Of a stretch of DNA of 64,000 nt, positions 21,901 through 31,476 are shown piece after piece. Where the stretch lies: the NCBI GenBank assembly GCA_003313425.1, contig NHZP01000088.1:1-64000 (forward strand). The letters are read 5' to 3'. How positions within the stretch are numbered: the stretch's first letter is position 1; each line of letters starts with the position of its first letter. The translations under genes and the position numbers were made by a program. The notes below the pieces were generated by a model. The model worked only from the letters and a program-made list of their open reading frames with translations. It did not search any database and had not been told where the DNA came from. Source of the stretch: Pseudopyrenochaeta lycopersici. Taxonomy: Eukaryota > Ascomycota > Dothideomycetes > Pleosporales > Pseudopyrenochaetaceae.

Positions 21901-22095
21901 CTTAGCTTGTTGCGCGCAGAACTCGATCTTCTTGTAACCCTTCTTTCCCCTTCCCGTGCCATTTGTTACTTCGTCAAAGATGACCTCGTTGCCCTCTATC
22001 CAGGTATGTGAGAGTATAGCATAAGGAGGGATGGTGTCTAGGTCATCGAAATTTTTAAAACTGAACCCATTACTTGTGCATTTCAAGAGACGCAT
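18991..22095 (-). CDS. HET-NACHT-WD40 receptor (HNWD2), 2 WD repeats
   Basis: On the reverse strand the frame is open from the ATG at 22095 to the stop at 18991. By homology with its paralogs I place a 54-nt intron at 19792-19845 (GTAATA...GCTAAC...GCAG). It has no stop and a length divisible by three, so splicing (1016 aa) and retention (1034 aa) both keep the frame. HET motifs: PPYAILSHTW, YFWVDTCCINK, FTRGWTLQELLAP. NACHT: Walker A GDPGKGKTM near residue 301, Walker B YLVVDALDEC near 403. Two 42-aa WD repeats follow (19330-19581), then the family C-terminal cap (VLWLPSEYRP). Two WD units cannot close a propeller, so the sensor is either contracted or needs oligomerisation. The gene is bracketed by a 43-bp inverted repeat. 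Expected role: non-self recognition and cell-death switch. Confidence 0.88.
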   Translation of the reverse strand: MRLLKCTSNGFSFKNFDDLDTIPPYAILSHTWIEGNEVIFDEVTNGTGRGKKGYKKIEFCAQQAKRDGLQYFWVDTCCINKANKAELSNAINSMFRWYRNATRCYVYLSDVSNPLSNTKDDIDPRPWESDFQKSSWFTRGWTLQELLAPHSVEFFSWEGRRLGDKGSLIQQIHLITGIPLVALQGAPLTQFHVNQRMSWIEHRQTTLEEDRAYSLLGIFGVYIPTIYGEGIARASKRLMDEIDKLERCVQDLRATDPRDDKKRIENTKGGLLEDSYRWILKNPDFRQWYGSQQNQLLWIKGDPGKGKTMLLCGIVNELKKSLAKTDLLSYFFCQATDSRINNATAVLRGLLYLLVDQQPLVVSHIQKKHDHAGKALFEDANAWVALSEIFTSILQDPNLGSTYLVVDALDECMDDRPKLLDFIVKLSSASPRVKWIVSSRNWPDIEDRLAKARQRMRLSLELNAESVSAAVSVFIQQKVHQLAQDKKYDNKTIEAVQHHLSSNADGTFLWVALVYENLKDVPKRNVTKKLNAFPPGLDPLYERMMQQISSSDDADICKEILAVAATVYRPTTLEELVALTEQLQDVADDPESIEEIIGHCGSFLTLRESSVYFVHQSAKDFLLTKAFNDIFPSGKEDVHYVLFARSLQVMSVTLKRDMYNLHAPGFLIEQVEHPQPDPLVSSRYSCIYWVDHLCDWDAISSAAHLIDLQDGGSVDQFLRQKYLYWLEVTSLCKNMSKGVVSMAKLEGLIYVILELGSYLRSMYANIRQKRAGTSAILQLVQDARRFVMYHKGAIENAPLQAYVSALVFSPGQSLIRNLFQDQAPSWLTIKPAMMDKWGACLQTLEGHSSYVSSVAFSHDSTRIASGSDDKTVKIWDASSGELLHTLEGHSSWVSSVAFSHDSTRIASGSYDKTVKIWDASSGECLQTFEVGRALFHISFDSTGSRLHTEVGAIIISDSAMSNRRTVVTEPQLPQYQYTALSSDDTWITYNSKSVLWLPSEYRPSCSAVSGKMIVVGVGTGKVWICNLNLDGFYH
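19330..19581 (-). repeat. Two 126-bp WD40 units in HNWD2
   Basis: Two tandem 126-bp units on the reverse strand, differing mainly around codons 11-12 (SY against SW) and 30 (D against Y). A third partial unit (ECLQTFEVG) merges into the C-terminal cap, as in the other two paralogs. Confidence 0.9.
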
Positions 22096-23310
22096 TACTT
22101 CGTGCAGAGCTTCAACGGGTATAGGAGCGAGGAGGGGAGCTTGTGAGGTGGCTTGAAGGCATCAGGCTGAGCGAAGAAACTAGGGCACTCTAGCTTATTC
22201 GTCTCTTTGAGAGCGTCAGGTCTAGCTTTTAGCGTTAATAATAACACAGGAAGGGGAACTGTAATCTTACATAAAAAGGTGGGTGACATTGAGAACGGTC
22301 GAGGGCATCGGGAGCTGATGTTGCTGTGTGAGCGAGTCTTCGACATGGGCTCTGCGGCTAGCTGCACAGCCGTGAATGTGGCGCAGCAAGGCAGATGCAC
22401 TGAAGGCGGGGTGATTGTGGCCCTACGCTGATAGGCTGCCAAGACGCGTTGTCGACATATTCTGTTCCTGATTTGCCTGTGCAAATTCCGCTCCCTAGTG
22501 TGGCGAGCCAATGGCGCCATTTTATAGTAATTTGCAAGAAAAGTGGACGAACGCTTCAATTACGCTAGTAGGGAGGACGGCTGACCCGCTCCAGCCACAG
22601 GGTTGTGCAAGAGGCGTTGGACTTTCAAAGAATGATAATGGAGTGTTCGTGTGGATGGGTTGCCACCGAGAGCTGTGTCGCTCGCACCATGAGTTTCGAA
22701 TCCGGCCTTACTATGCCGTAACAGGTTAGTTAATGTGGATCTCGGGAACGAGATCGATTTGGGACTAGGACCCCACTGCATGAAGTGGCAACTAACACTA
22801 CCTTTCGGTCCAGGCAAAAGATTTCTATCAATTCAGTGGTGGAGTGAGACTTAAACCTCACTGTATGCTGCAACAACTCCTATCTGTGTCGTAGAAACAA
22901 GCTATCCCCTATCCGGACCCAGAGCAGTTGTTATCCATCTCCTGAGCCGCACCTAAAATGGCGCCATCACGAGCACTCAATCTAGGTTGAATGGAATTAA
23001 GCCACTCGCAGCGAAGCCGGCCTTGATGTGCTTGGCTGTGAATGCCTTCACCCGTGCAGGGCTGAACAGGGAGATGAAATGCTCCTTGCCGATTGTGTTG
23101 ACACCTCCCCCGCTCTAGTCGCTCGACCTGTTCGCGGTAAGTTGGACCCCATAGTCATGTGACACCAAGCCTACTGCCTGGTAGGCAGGTACGCCACCAT
23201 AGAGACTACCTATAGGCAGTAAGTGTTTCTTTGCAGGTTGAGGAGGTGTGTAATAACTATAAGTGGCTGTGTAACTCCTCGCTGAATTGACTGCATCATG
23301 AGCCGATGAA
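22096..23310. other. HNWD2 upstream region
   Basis: No convincing gene. The first few hundred bases should include the HNWD2 promoter. The right arm of the 43-bp inverted repeat is at 22564-22606. The remainder, to 23310, looks like old repeat debris without a readable frame. Confidence 0.4.
22564..22606 (-). repeat. Right arm of 43-bp inverted repeat flanking HNWD2
   Basis: Reverse complement of 18740-18782 with one mismatch, located about 470 bp upstream of the HNWD2 start codon. Confidence 0.85.
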
Positions 23311-23886
23311 GTCATCGCAGGGCCGAGTCCTCAACAGGACGTTCCACAACCGTCTGTCACGCCAGTGTCAGCAGAAGGTCTCTTGTCCCTACAGAATCTG
23401 ATCATCAAGCAGGGCGCCCATGCTTTAGACGAGAAGAGCAAACAAAACCTACAGAGACATCTCCAGAAATTTGCGAAAGCCGCCCAACTCTCCTTTGCCA
23501 AAGGGGCGCTCCAATAGAACCATATCCGGTTTCTATTGAAGGTTAATAATGAGGCTAAAGTTCGACGGCCCACGAAATCATTGGTAATAGGAACAGCTAA
23601 GGTAATGGGCTACGAGGAGCTTCAAGACGCGCAAGCGAAGCGTGCTGAAAAGGACGCTGTTAAAGCGGCAAAAACCAAGGCGAAACTAGGTCGGAAGCGA
23701 ACGAAAGGGACTTTAGAAGTAGACGCGACAGAGCCACCGGCCAAGGTGGCGCGGATGAGCGAAGTGCTGGAGCCAATGCAAGCGGCGATATCGTCGTGGA
23801 GGGCCCTATGGCGCGAATGTTTTGGAGAATGCTCTCGAGCTTGCCTCCATCGTTATTCTAATCTAGGAGTTGCATCAACTGCATAG
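23311..23886 (+). pseudogene. C-terminal fragment of pogo-type transposase
   Basis: One frame reads SVTPVSAEGLLSLQNLIIKQ, then LQRHLQKFAKAAQ. It meets a TAG at 23515 (CAA-TAG where the family has Gln, a CpA to TpA change), then continues through NNEAKVRRPTKSLVIGTAKV to a basic Lys/Arg-rich tail and KVARMSEV. This is the typical tail of Dothideomycete pogo transposases whose N-terminus resembles the fragment at 12626-12805. The catalytic middle (about 300 residues) is missing. A complete pogo element begins 28 bp downstream. Confidence 0.65.
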
Positions 23887-23914
23887 AAAGAACCACGTAA
23901 TTTCAACAGAACTA

Positions 23915-25746
23915 ACGTGTTTCACCACTCGGCGGCGCACACCACTCAGTGGTGCGCCCCACCAAAGTCAAAGCGCATTTTTGCACGATTGCACCACAAC
24001 AACAGAATAAAATAAGCTGAAATTCTATGGAGAGCTTTCTTAGACACTGGTACACTGATTCCGTTTATGGCCTTCAATATGGCACTTCGAGCACGTTGGT
24101 GGTGCTCGCCGGCGAGCAGGATCACTGAATCTTTCCTCTAGCTCCCGCTCCCTATTTTCAACCATTGCAGCTAGGCGCTGGCCCTCCTCTGCCTGTAGAG
24201 CTCCTCCCTGAGCAATATACATACGCCGGTTCTGATCCTTCTGTCTGCGACGTTGATTTGCAGCCCGATACTGAGTAACTTCATACGTTGCTATAGTCTC
24301 CTTGTTCATGGATAAATAGCAAGCTTTAAAGACCTGTTTAATAATGGTAGTAGGACTCTGCGACCCGCGCTTGAGGATATCATCATATCGGCGAGCGTGC
24401 TTCTCGAGCTGAGCAACTGTATGAGGTGTTTCTGATGTCCAGGTCTCTCCGTGAGGTGTCAATGGGGGGGACGGCGTCATCGTCGTATTGATGACTGTGA
24501 GCGACGATAGAACACGCTGCGGGTCGGCTGGTATAAGACCTGTAGCTTCAAATCCGCTTTTAATTATCTGCCCTGTAAAGGCTGTGTTGTGAATTTGAAC
24601 GTAGATTGATAGAAAGTCTTCCTTATCAATATGAAGGAGGCCGAATCTGGCGAGCTCTTGCACCTCATGTCCGTACGCGCGCTTCAGCGGAGAGAAACAG
24701 CCTACATCAAGCGGCTGGAGTAGATGTGACGTATGAGACGGCATACAGAGCGTAATAATTTTATTTTCCGTGCAGAAGTTGTCAAATTCCGGTGTAGCAT
24801 GGCTGCTATGGCCGTCTAGTATCAGCAATCGGTAGGCTCCCTTCGTACAAGCTTTTGTATGCCTATCGAAATGCTGTACCCAGTCTAAACCTAGTCGATC
24901 ATTCGTCCAGCCATTGTTACTGAGCGCTAGCATCCAGTCGGTAGGTAGATGACGATACCAGGCTGCTTGATGGAGCTTGCCTGCGAGGATGATAAAAGGC
25001 GGAATCGTCCATCCAGTAGCGTTGACTCCCTCAATCACAGTAACCCACTCGCGATTACCCGGTTGTATAACAACTGCTCGACCGATTGTATCAGAGCTAG
25101 TAACAACTTTTGACGTCGCTGCGACACCCATAGCAAATCCTGTTTCGTCGAAATTGTAGGTGTCTTCGTCTAGGATACCGTATTTCAGACGCGTCTCCTC
25201 TACACGTTTAAACCACGCGCTAATTACGACAGGATCCTCACATCTAGCACGCTGTGAATGGAATTTGCGATTCCATTTTGTCTGAAGCGTTGGCTGAGTA
25301 TTGATAAAGCGTGTGGCCCAGTTCTTGCCGGTAGGCTGTGGTGCAGGATTCTGGCCGCGTTTTGCTAGTAAAGTATCCGCCATCCGTCGTACGTCGATGA
25401 TCTGCGGCGGAAATCCTCGTCTGTCAAGCTCTAGTATCCACTCTACTAGGGAGTGCTCCTCTATAGGCTGTAGTTTTCGCTTTTTGCTATTTGACTGCGC
25501 GATTGGTGCTATGTCCTTGAGGCGACGCCGAAGGCTAGTCGCGGGGACATTGTATAGTTGTGCTGCTTTTCGAATACTCGGAACCTGGTGATTTTGAATG
25601 GCGCGCTTCGATAGATCTAGTCTACCTTCTTTTTGGAGCTGCAGAGCGTTGTGGGTGGGCGACATTGTGAGTTGTGTTGAAAGACGCGTCTTTTTTGGTA
25701 GGGGCGCGCCACTGAGTGGTGTGCGCCGCCGAGTGGTGAAACACGT
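23915..25746 (-). mobile_element. Complete pogo/Fot1 element with TA target duplication
   Basis: 1832 bp with 46-bp terminal inverted repeats (23915-23960 and 25701-25746, one mismatch) starting ACGTGTTTCACCACTCGG. It is flanked on both sides by TA (23913-23914 and 25747-25748), the standard Tc1/mariner-pogo duplication. One intact transposase gene occupies the interior. The element looks recent and potentially active. Confidence 0.92.
24040..25665 (-). CDS. Pogo/Fot1 DDE transposase
   Basis: A single 541-aa frame from the ATG at 25665, without introns. The N-terminus has a psq-type helix-turn-helix (SIRKAAQLYNVPATSLRRRL), followed by a CENP-B-type DNA-binding segment (GKNWATRFINTQP). The DDE_1 catalytic core shows the three acidic sites YNFDETGF, LLILDGHSSH and LLQPLDVGCF. 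The tail carries a CCHC zinc knuckle (CSKCHIEGHKRNQC). Length and order match the Fot1/pogo family. All catalytic Asp residues are present, no nonsense codons are seen, and the TIRs are intact. It catalyses cut-and-paste transposition into TA. Confidence 0.93.
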   Translation of the reverse strand: MSPTHNALQLQKEGRLDLSKRAIQNHQVPSIRKAAQLYNVPATSLRRRLKDIAPIAQSNSKKRKLQPIEEHSLVEWILELDRRGFPPQIIDVRRMADTLLAKRGQNPAPQPTGKNWATRFINTQPTLQTKWNRKFHSQRARCEDPVVISAWFKRVEETRLKYGILDEDTYNFDETGFAMGVAATSKVVTSSDTIGRAVVIQPGNREWVTVIEGVNATGWTIPPFIILAGKLHQAAWYRHLPTDWMLALSNNGWTNDRLGLDWVQHFDRHTKACTKGAYRLLILDGHSSHATPEFDNFCTENKIITLCMPSHTSHLLQPLDVGCFSPLKRAYGHEVQELARFGLLHIDKEDFLSIYVQIHNTAFTGQIIKSGFEATGLIPADPQRVLSSLTVINTTMTPSPPLTPHGETWTSETPHTVAQLEKHARRYDDILKRGSQSPTTIIKQVFKACYLSMNKETIATYEVTQYRAANQRRRQKDQNRRMYIAQGGALQAEEGQRLAAMVENRERELEERFSDPARRRAPPTCSKCHIEGHKRNQCTSV

Positions 25747-25748
25747 TA

Positions 25749-26147
25749 GATGTCAACGATGATTCAGCACGCGTTTTGCGGTCGTCAGTGCTATTTGCCA
25801 ACTGGTCCATCGGCAAGCGTGCACGTGCCACCATGGGTCAGGCGTGCCAGCCTGTAGTCGCGCATTCGCGCAGCATTGTTGCGGCCACTGTACAGCCTCA
25901 CGGCTACCCACTGGAGGTCTGATGCGCCGCCATCGCCAAACCAAGAATGTGACACGGTCCACTAGAGCCAGCTTGCGATTCTCAGAACGCTGTTTTATTT
26001 TCAAGATATCCGGAGTTATATTGTCACTCGTTCTCTTATCCCTAGGCTGACCTCTACAGTGAAAGGGAAAACTAGCTGCCACACTCTCGTCGAGCCTCTT
26101 CTGTCTCTTTCCTACCGCACGCGGCCATCACGTATCCATATGAGTCG
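25749..26147. other. HNWD3 upstream region
   Basis: 399 bp between the pogo element and the HNWD3 start codon. No gene is seen and it presumably includes the HNWD3 promoter. The pogo insertion therefore lies about 400 bp upstream of the receptor. Confidence 0.5.
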
Positions 26148-29100
26148 ATGCGTCTTCTAAAGTACAAAGAAGATGGAGAGCTTACTATCATTAGCTTCGA
26201 CGATAACGCGATACCTCCATATGCCATACTTTCACACACTTGGGGAGCTGATGACGAAGAGGTGACTTTTGCGGACTTTGTAAAAGGCGACGGCAAGGCT
26301 AAGCCTGGCTACGAGAAGATTCGCTTCTGCGGAGAACAGGCACGGCATGATGGTCTGCAGTACTTCTGGATTGACACATGCTGCATCGATACATCAGACA
26401 AGGCTGAGCATTCGTGGGCTATCAGGTCCATGTTTCGTTGGTACCAAAACGCGACGAAATGCTATGTATATCTATCAGACGTATCAACAAGGAAGCGGAA
26501 AGCCAGCAGTATACTAACTGGGTCTACTTGGGAGCCAGCTTTCAGGTCAAGTCGCTGGTTCACACGTGGTTGGACGCTTCAAGAGCTTCTTGCCCCTCGT
26601 ACAGTCGAATTCTTTTCTAAAGAACGAGAGAAGCTTGGTGACAAGATGACGCTAACGCCATTAATCTACAAAATCACCAGTATACCGCACGAAGTGCTCG
26701 ACGGAGCTCCTCTCTCCTGCTTTAGTGTCGACGAGCGGCTGCGGTGGAAAGGCGACAGGGAGACCAAACGTGACGAAGATGCGTGGTATTCATTATCAGG
26801 CATCTTTGGTGTTGAGATAGCGCCGGCTTACAGCGAAGGGCCAGCAAGCGCGTTCAAACGTCTGATGGACGAGATCCATAAGGGGGAAAGATGCATTCAA
26901 GACATACGGCATACGGATCCGCGTGACGACAAGAAGCGTATTGAAGACACAAAGGGTGGACTACTAGCGGACTCCTACCGCTGGGTTCTTGACAACAATA
27001 CCTTCCAACAATGGCAACAGGACCCGCACAGTCGACTACTCTGGGTGAAAAGTGACCCTGGCAAGGGAAAGACGATGCTGCTCTGCGGCATCATCGACGA
27101 ACTGCGGAGCTCGATGCCTAGATCCACCCTTCTATCGTACTTTTTCTGCCAAGCGACCGACTCGCGCATCAACAGCGCCACGGCCGTGCTGCGAGGGCTG
27201 TTGTACATGCTCGTGGCTCAGCAACCGTCATTTGTATCGCATATCCGCAGGAAGTACGATCACGCAGGCAAAACCTTGTTCGAGGATGCGAATGCATGGG
27301 TGGCCCTGAAAGAGATCTTCGTGGACGTGCTTCGAGACCCCAGCCTGAGCACGACGTACCTAATCGTCGACGCACTAGATGAATGCATCACTGATCTGCC
27401 TAAACTGCTTAAATTTGTGGCAGAGCATTCATCTGCGTCTCACCGCGTCAAGTGGATCGTCTCTAGCCGTAATTGGCCAGACATCGAAGCACAATTAGAG
27501 CAGGCCGGGCAAAAGGTAAGACTAAGCCTTGAGCTAAACGCAGAGTCGGTCGCCGCGGCGATCGATATCTTCATCCAGCAAAAGGTGGCCCAATTAGCGC
27601 AGGAAAAGCAATATAAAGTAGAGATTCGATCTGCCGTACTCCAACATTTAACGTCAAATGCTGACGGTACCTTTCTCTGGGTAGCGTTAGTATGCCAAGA
27701 TCTGATAGCGACACCAAAATGGAACGTGCTAAAGAAGATAGCGCTATTCCCGCCTGGGCTAGACGCTTTGTACCAGCGGATGATGAACCAGATTAGCGAG
27801 TCAGATAGTGCTGAGATCTGTCAGCAGGTACTCGCGTCTACTGTGCTCTTCTATCGACCTGTTACGATCCCCGAATTTATCACGCTCGTGCAACCGCTCG
27901 ACGACTTTGTCGATGATCTAGAGTCAGTGCGAGAGATTATTAGCCTTTGTGGATCATTCCTTACTCTTCGAGAAGACACGATATATTTTGTGCACCAGTC
28001 CGCAAAGGACTTCCTACTCACAAAGGCTTTTAAAAAGGTTTTTCCAGATGGCATTGAAACCGTCCATCAGATAATATATTCGAGATCGCTCGCAATCCTA
28101 TCTAGGACATTACATAGGGACATATACGGGCTTCAAGAATTAGGATTTCCTGTCAAAAACGTCAAACCGCCTAACCCAGACCCATTGGCAGGGTCGCGCT
28201 ATTCCTGCATTTACTGGATCGATCATCTCTACAACTCAAAACATGAATCTTGTGTACATAGTGTTAACGATGTACAAGTTACAGCCATTCTTGATCAGTT
28301 TCTACGGAAGAAGTATCTCTACTGGCTAGAAGGGCTAAGTCTATGCAAAAGCATAGAAAAGGGTGTAGTATCAATATCCAAACTATGGTCACTTTTGCAG
28401 GTACAGCATTCATAAATTATACGTCTAGATAACGTACTACTTCTAGGGGCTAACGTAACTAGGAGATGCGGGACCAAAATGAACTTACTCAGCTTGTTCA
28501 AGATGCACAACGATTCCTCATGTACCATAAAGGGGCGATCGAGGGTTACCCCCTCCAAGCATATGCTTCTGCGCTGTTGTTCAGTCCGAGGGGTAGTTTG
28601 ATTAGACAGTTGTTTCAGCACGAAGCGCCAGAAGGAATCACTATTAAGCCAGCTATGAGTGACGGCTGGAGTGCGTGCCTGCAGACGCTCGAGGGCCATA
28701 GCCACACTGTCAACTCAGTGGCCTTCTCGCACGACTCGGCCCAGCTGGCGTCGGCGTCATGGGATAACACCGTCAAGATCTGGGATGCAAGCAGCGGGGC
28801 GTGCCTGCAGACCCTCGAGGGTCATAGCAGTTGGGTCTACTCAGTGGCCTTCTCGCACGACTCAACCCAGCTAGTGTCGGCGTCAAGCGACAGGACGGTC
28901 AAGATCTGGGATGCAAGCAGCGGGACGTGCCTGCAGACCCTCGAGGGCCATAGCGGTGGTGTCAGGTCAGTGACCTTCTCTCACGACTCAACCCAGTTCG
29001 CATCGGCGTCGTATGACAGGACTGTTAAGATCTGGGATGCGAGCAGCGGGGCGTGCCTGCAGACCCTCGAGGGCCATAGCCACACTGTCAACTCAGTGGC

Positions 29101-29515
29101 CTTCTCGCACGACTCGGCCCAGCTGGCGTCGGCGTCGAGCGATAGGACCGTCAAGATCTGGGATGCGAGCAGCGGGACGTGCCTGCAGACGCTCAATGTT
29201 AGCAAGGCCCTTCATAACTTATCCTTTGACTCCTGTCTTTATACTGAAATAGGTCCTGTCAATCTCTCAAGCCTAGAAGCTCCTAGCATGAGAGATATCG
29301 CGGAACCTAAAAACCCCCTGCACGTAGGCACAAATCTTAGCTCAAACGGCATATGGATCAAGCACGCCGGCAGAAACATTCTATGGATACCATCTGAGTA
29401 CCGGCCATCATGCTCGTCGGTGTCAGGGAACATGGTTGCAATCGGCGTTGGCTCTGGAACAGTATGGACTTGCAGTATTAGCCATCGACTTAGTGATATG
29501 TTATTAACAACATAA
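26148..29515 (+). CDS. HET-NACHT-WD40 receptor (HNWD3), 4 WD repeats
   Basis: Exons 26148-28400 and 28463-29515 (62-nt phase-0 intron GTACAG...GCTAACGTAACTAG) give 1101 residues. HET motifs PPYAILSHTWG, YFWIDTCCID and FTRGWTLQELLAP are intact. NACHT at about 290-480 has Walker B YLIVDALDEC. Its Walker A reads SDPGKGKTM near residue 302, with Ser replacing the first Gly found in both paralogs. The linker (LVQDAQRFLMYHK) is followed by four 42-aa WD repeats at 28673-29176 and the family cap (ILWIPSEYRP). The intron falls at the same place as in HNWD1 and HNWD2, just before the linker. The gene is otherwise intact. Whether the Walker A change weakens nucleotide binding is unknown; an altered switch or decoy role is possible but speculative. 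Confidence 0.9.
28673..29176 (+). repeat. Four 126-bp WD40 units in HNWD3
   Basis: Four units of 126 bp. Units 1 and 4 share the same first half (HSHTVNSVAFSHDSAQLASAS), while units 2 and 3 differ at codons 11-14, 17, 23, 25-26, 30 and 32. This suggests exchange or duplication of units inside the array. Confidence 0.9.
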
Positions 29516-30017
29516 ATATTCATTCTGTTTCTTTTTCCTTTTCTTACCTCTATTCTTTAGTAGACAGAAATACACATAAATGTAATGTGTCTCCCTGTGT
29601 CAGATAAGAGGCATAAAAACTGAAGTATACGAATACTGCATCGTGGACGGTATCACCTATGTATCATCGATGTATCAGGTCTGTGTTTAAAAAGGAGAGA
29701 AAACAGAACCAACAAAATACAATAAATTCTGATCCACGATCATGACCAAAAAGATTCATTAAATTCTGACAGATCTAATCAAGTAGTTACAATATAAAGT
29801 AACTGGTGTTAAGTAGTTAGTTCTTTAGAGTATTCTATAGATGTGCAGTACTAGTAGTGTTAAATGTAGAAGTATTAGATAGTAGTATCCTCGTAGATTA
29901 TCTTAAGTTAATTATAATATACTGTAGTAGCTACATTATATAAGTCTATATATATAATTATCTTATAGGATTCCTATTAGGCTCTCTCTAGGTTTTCTAG
30001 GTTTATCTCCGTCCTAT
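29516..30017. other. AT-rich, TA-rich spacer
   Basis: No gene. From about 29750 to 29990 the sequence is strongly enriched in TA and poor in CA/TG, as expected for an unidentifiable RIP-mutated repeat. It forms the left flank of the Copia element. Confidence 0.5.
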
Positions 30018-30191
30018 TGTCAGATACAAGCAGCGATCGTACGCGATACAGCATTGTAGCACAAAGCTCGGGTGTAACCACTTGGCACACACACACTACA
30101 TAAAAAGGAAAAAAATAGCAAAGAACTTAATGATGAATACAATGAAAAACCTATCAACATACCTCATCGCATTTGAGCATTCTATCTGACA
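30018..30191 (+). repeat. 5' LTR of Copia element
   Basis: 174 bp, TG...CA ends, followed 37 bp later by the gag start codon. Confidence 0.9.
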
Positions 30192-30228
30192 ATTAAGAGT
30201 CTCACTGTCTCAATTACACTCTGAAACA

Positions 30229-31476
30229 ATGTCGCTGTCGACAATGCGAGAACCAACCGTACTCCTAATGGACTACACGACGTACACGCCATGGCTGCAA
30301 CAGCTAGAAACGCGATGCGTCTCCCTTGACGTGTGGGAACAGATAGATCCTACTCAAAATACTCCTCTGAAAACGAAACCAAGAATCCCAACCGAGCCAG
30401 ACATCACGAAGTACGAGAGAAAGACGACGCTTGGTATCGACGACAATGGAGCACCTCTGCGACCAGAGGCCCCGTCCGAGCTCTCAACAAACGGCCTCAA
30501 GGCGTGGAAGGAGGACACCGACTTCTACAAACTCCGCCTTGAGTCATACAAGATAGCAGACAGAGACTATCGCGAAGAACGGGCGAATATGGACAAAGTG
30601 GTGGTATATATCCAACAATCAGTATCACCCCACCTCATGAAGAACTGCTGTAAGCCAGGTGAACCAATTCGAACGTGGCTCATCAGCCTGAAACAAACCG
30701 TCGGAATAGACGCCGAAGAAGAACGGTTGCGAGCACGTCACCGATACCTAGCCGCCCTCAAACCAATGAGACAGCCCGGGAGTTGGGACACCTGGCTCTC
30801 GGAATACGACCACGCCGCAACGAACGCGGAGACCGAAGGGGTCGCTGAAATACAGAATATACAAGATATCGTACAAGACTTTCTTGACTCAGTCATGAAG
30901 ATAGCACCAACCTGGGCAACGACATTCCAGGACTATGGTCGGCGAGAACAAAATATGACTCGCAAAGAAATGATGAAACGCTTCCGAGAACACATGAGCA
31001 AGTACCACCCTTTAAAGGGGAAGCAGCAGAGGGGCGCCTTTACTGTAGGGAACACCTCATTTCTCGCTGCTGGTGGTGAATCCACCCCGGGCACTGACAG
31101 GGACGCCTCTCACGTTGCCGATAGCGCACCATCCACTCCAACCACACAGGGGAGTCGGGGAAGACCTCGTCAAAAACGAACTTTTGGTCAAAATACCATA
31201 TCCAAGCAGTCCTCAACAGGGGATACAGCGGCAGCTGAAGGAGTAAAATGCCCTGCTTGTGAACAACGCCATGGACTAGAGAATTGTTACTATGTCCACA
31301 CAAATAAAGCACCAGAGTGGTTCACACCTCGCTCAGGAATCGCAGCGATGGTAAGGCACCGACTGGAACATGACGCTGACCTGCAAGAACAGCTTAGGAG
31401 CGGGAAAAGAGCTCGCACAAAAACACCAACCATCAAAACGTCAACGTCTCAGACACCCGAAATGTCTACGGAGTGA
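30229..31476 (+). CDS. Copia Gag
   Basis: 415 codons from the ATG at 30229 to a TGA at 31474. The N-terminus (TYTPWLQQLETRCVSLDVWEQI) and the helical middle (RHRYLAALKPMRQPGSWDTWLSEYD) are typical of Copia capsid proteins. A zinc-knuckle-like C-x2-C-x3-H-x4-C (CPACEQRHGLENC) lies near residue 342 and would bind RNA. The stop is in the context TGA-CTA-G, and the same reading frame continues open into pol, so Gag is probably the termination product and a Gag-Pol fusion the minor product. Confidence 0.88.
   Translation: MSLSTMREPTVLLMDYTTYTPWLQQLETRCVSLDVWEQIDPTQNTPLKTKPRIPTEPDITKYERKTTLGIDDNGAPLRPEAPSELSTNGLKAWKEDTDFYKLRLESYKIADRDYREERANMDKVVVYIQQSVSPHLMKNCCKPGEPIRTWLISLKQTVGIDAEEERLRARHRYLAALKPMRQPGSWDTWLSEYDHAATNAETEGVAEIQNIQDIVQDFLDSVMKIAPTWATTFQDYGRREQNMTRKEMMKRFREHMSKYHPLKGKQQRGAFTVGNTSFLAAGGESTPGTDRDASHVADSAPSTPTTQGSRGRPRQKRTFGQNTISKQSSTGDTAAAEGVKCPACEQRHGLENCYYVHTNKAPEWFTPRSGIAAMVRHRLEHDADLQEQLRSGKRARTKTPTIKTSTSQTPEMSTE

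Noticed and set aside
22680..22720. Possible tRNA B-box (TTTCGAATCC)
   Set aside because: No A-box, acceptor stem or cloverleaf could be built around it; nothing else in the window looked like a tRNA.
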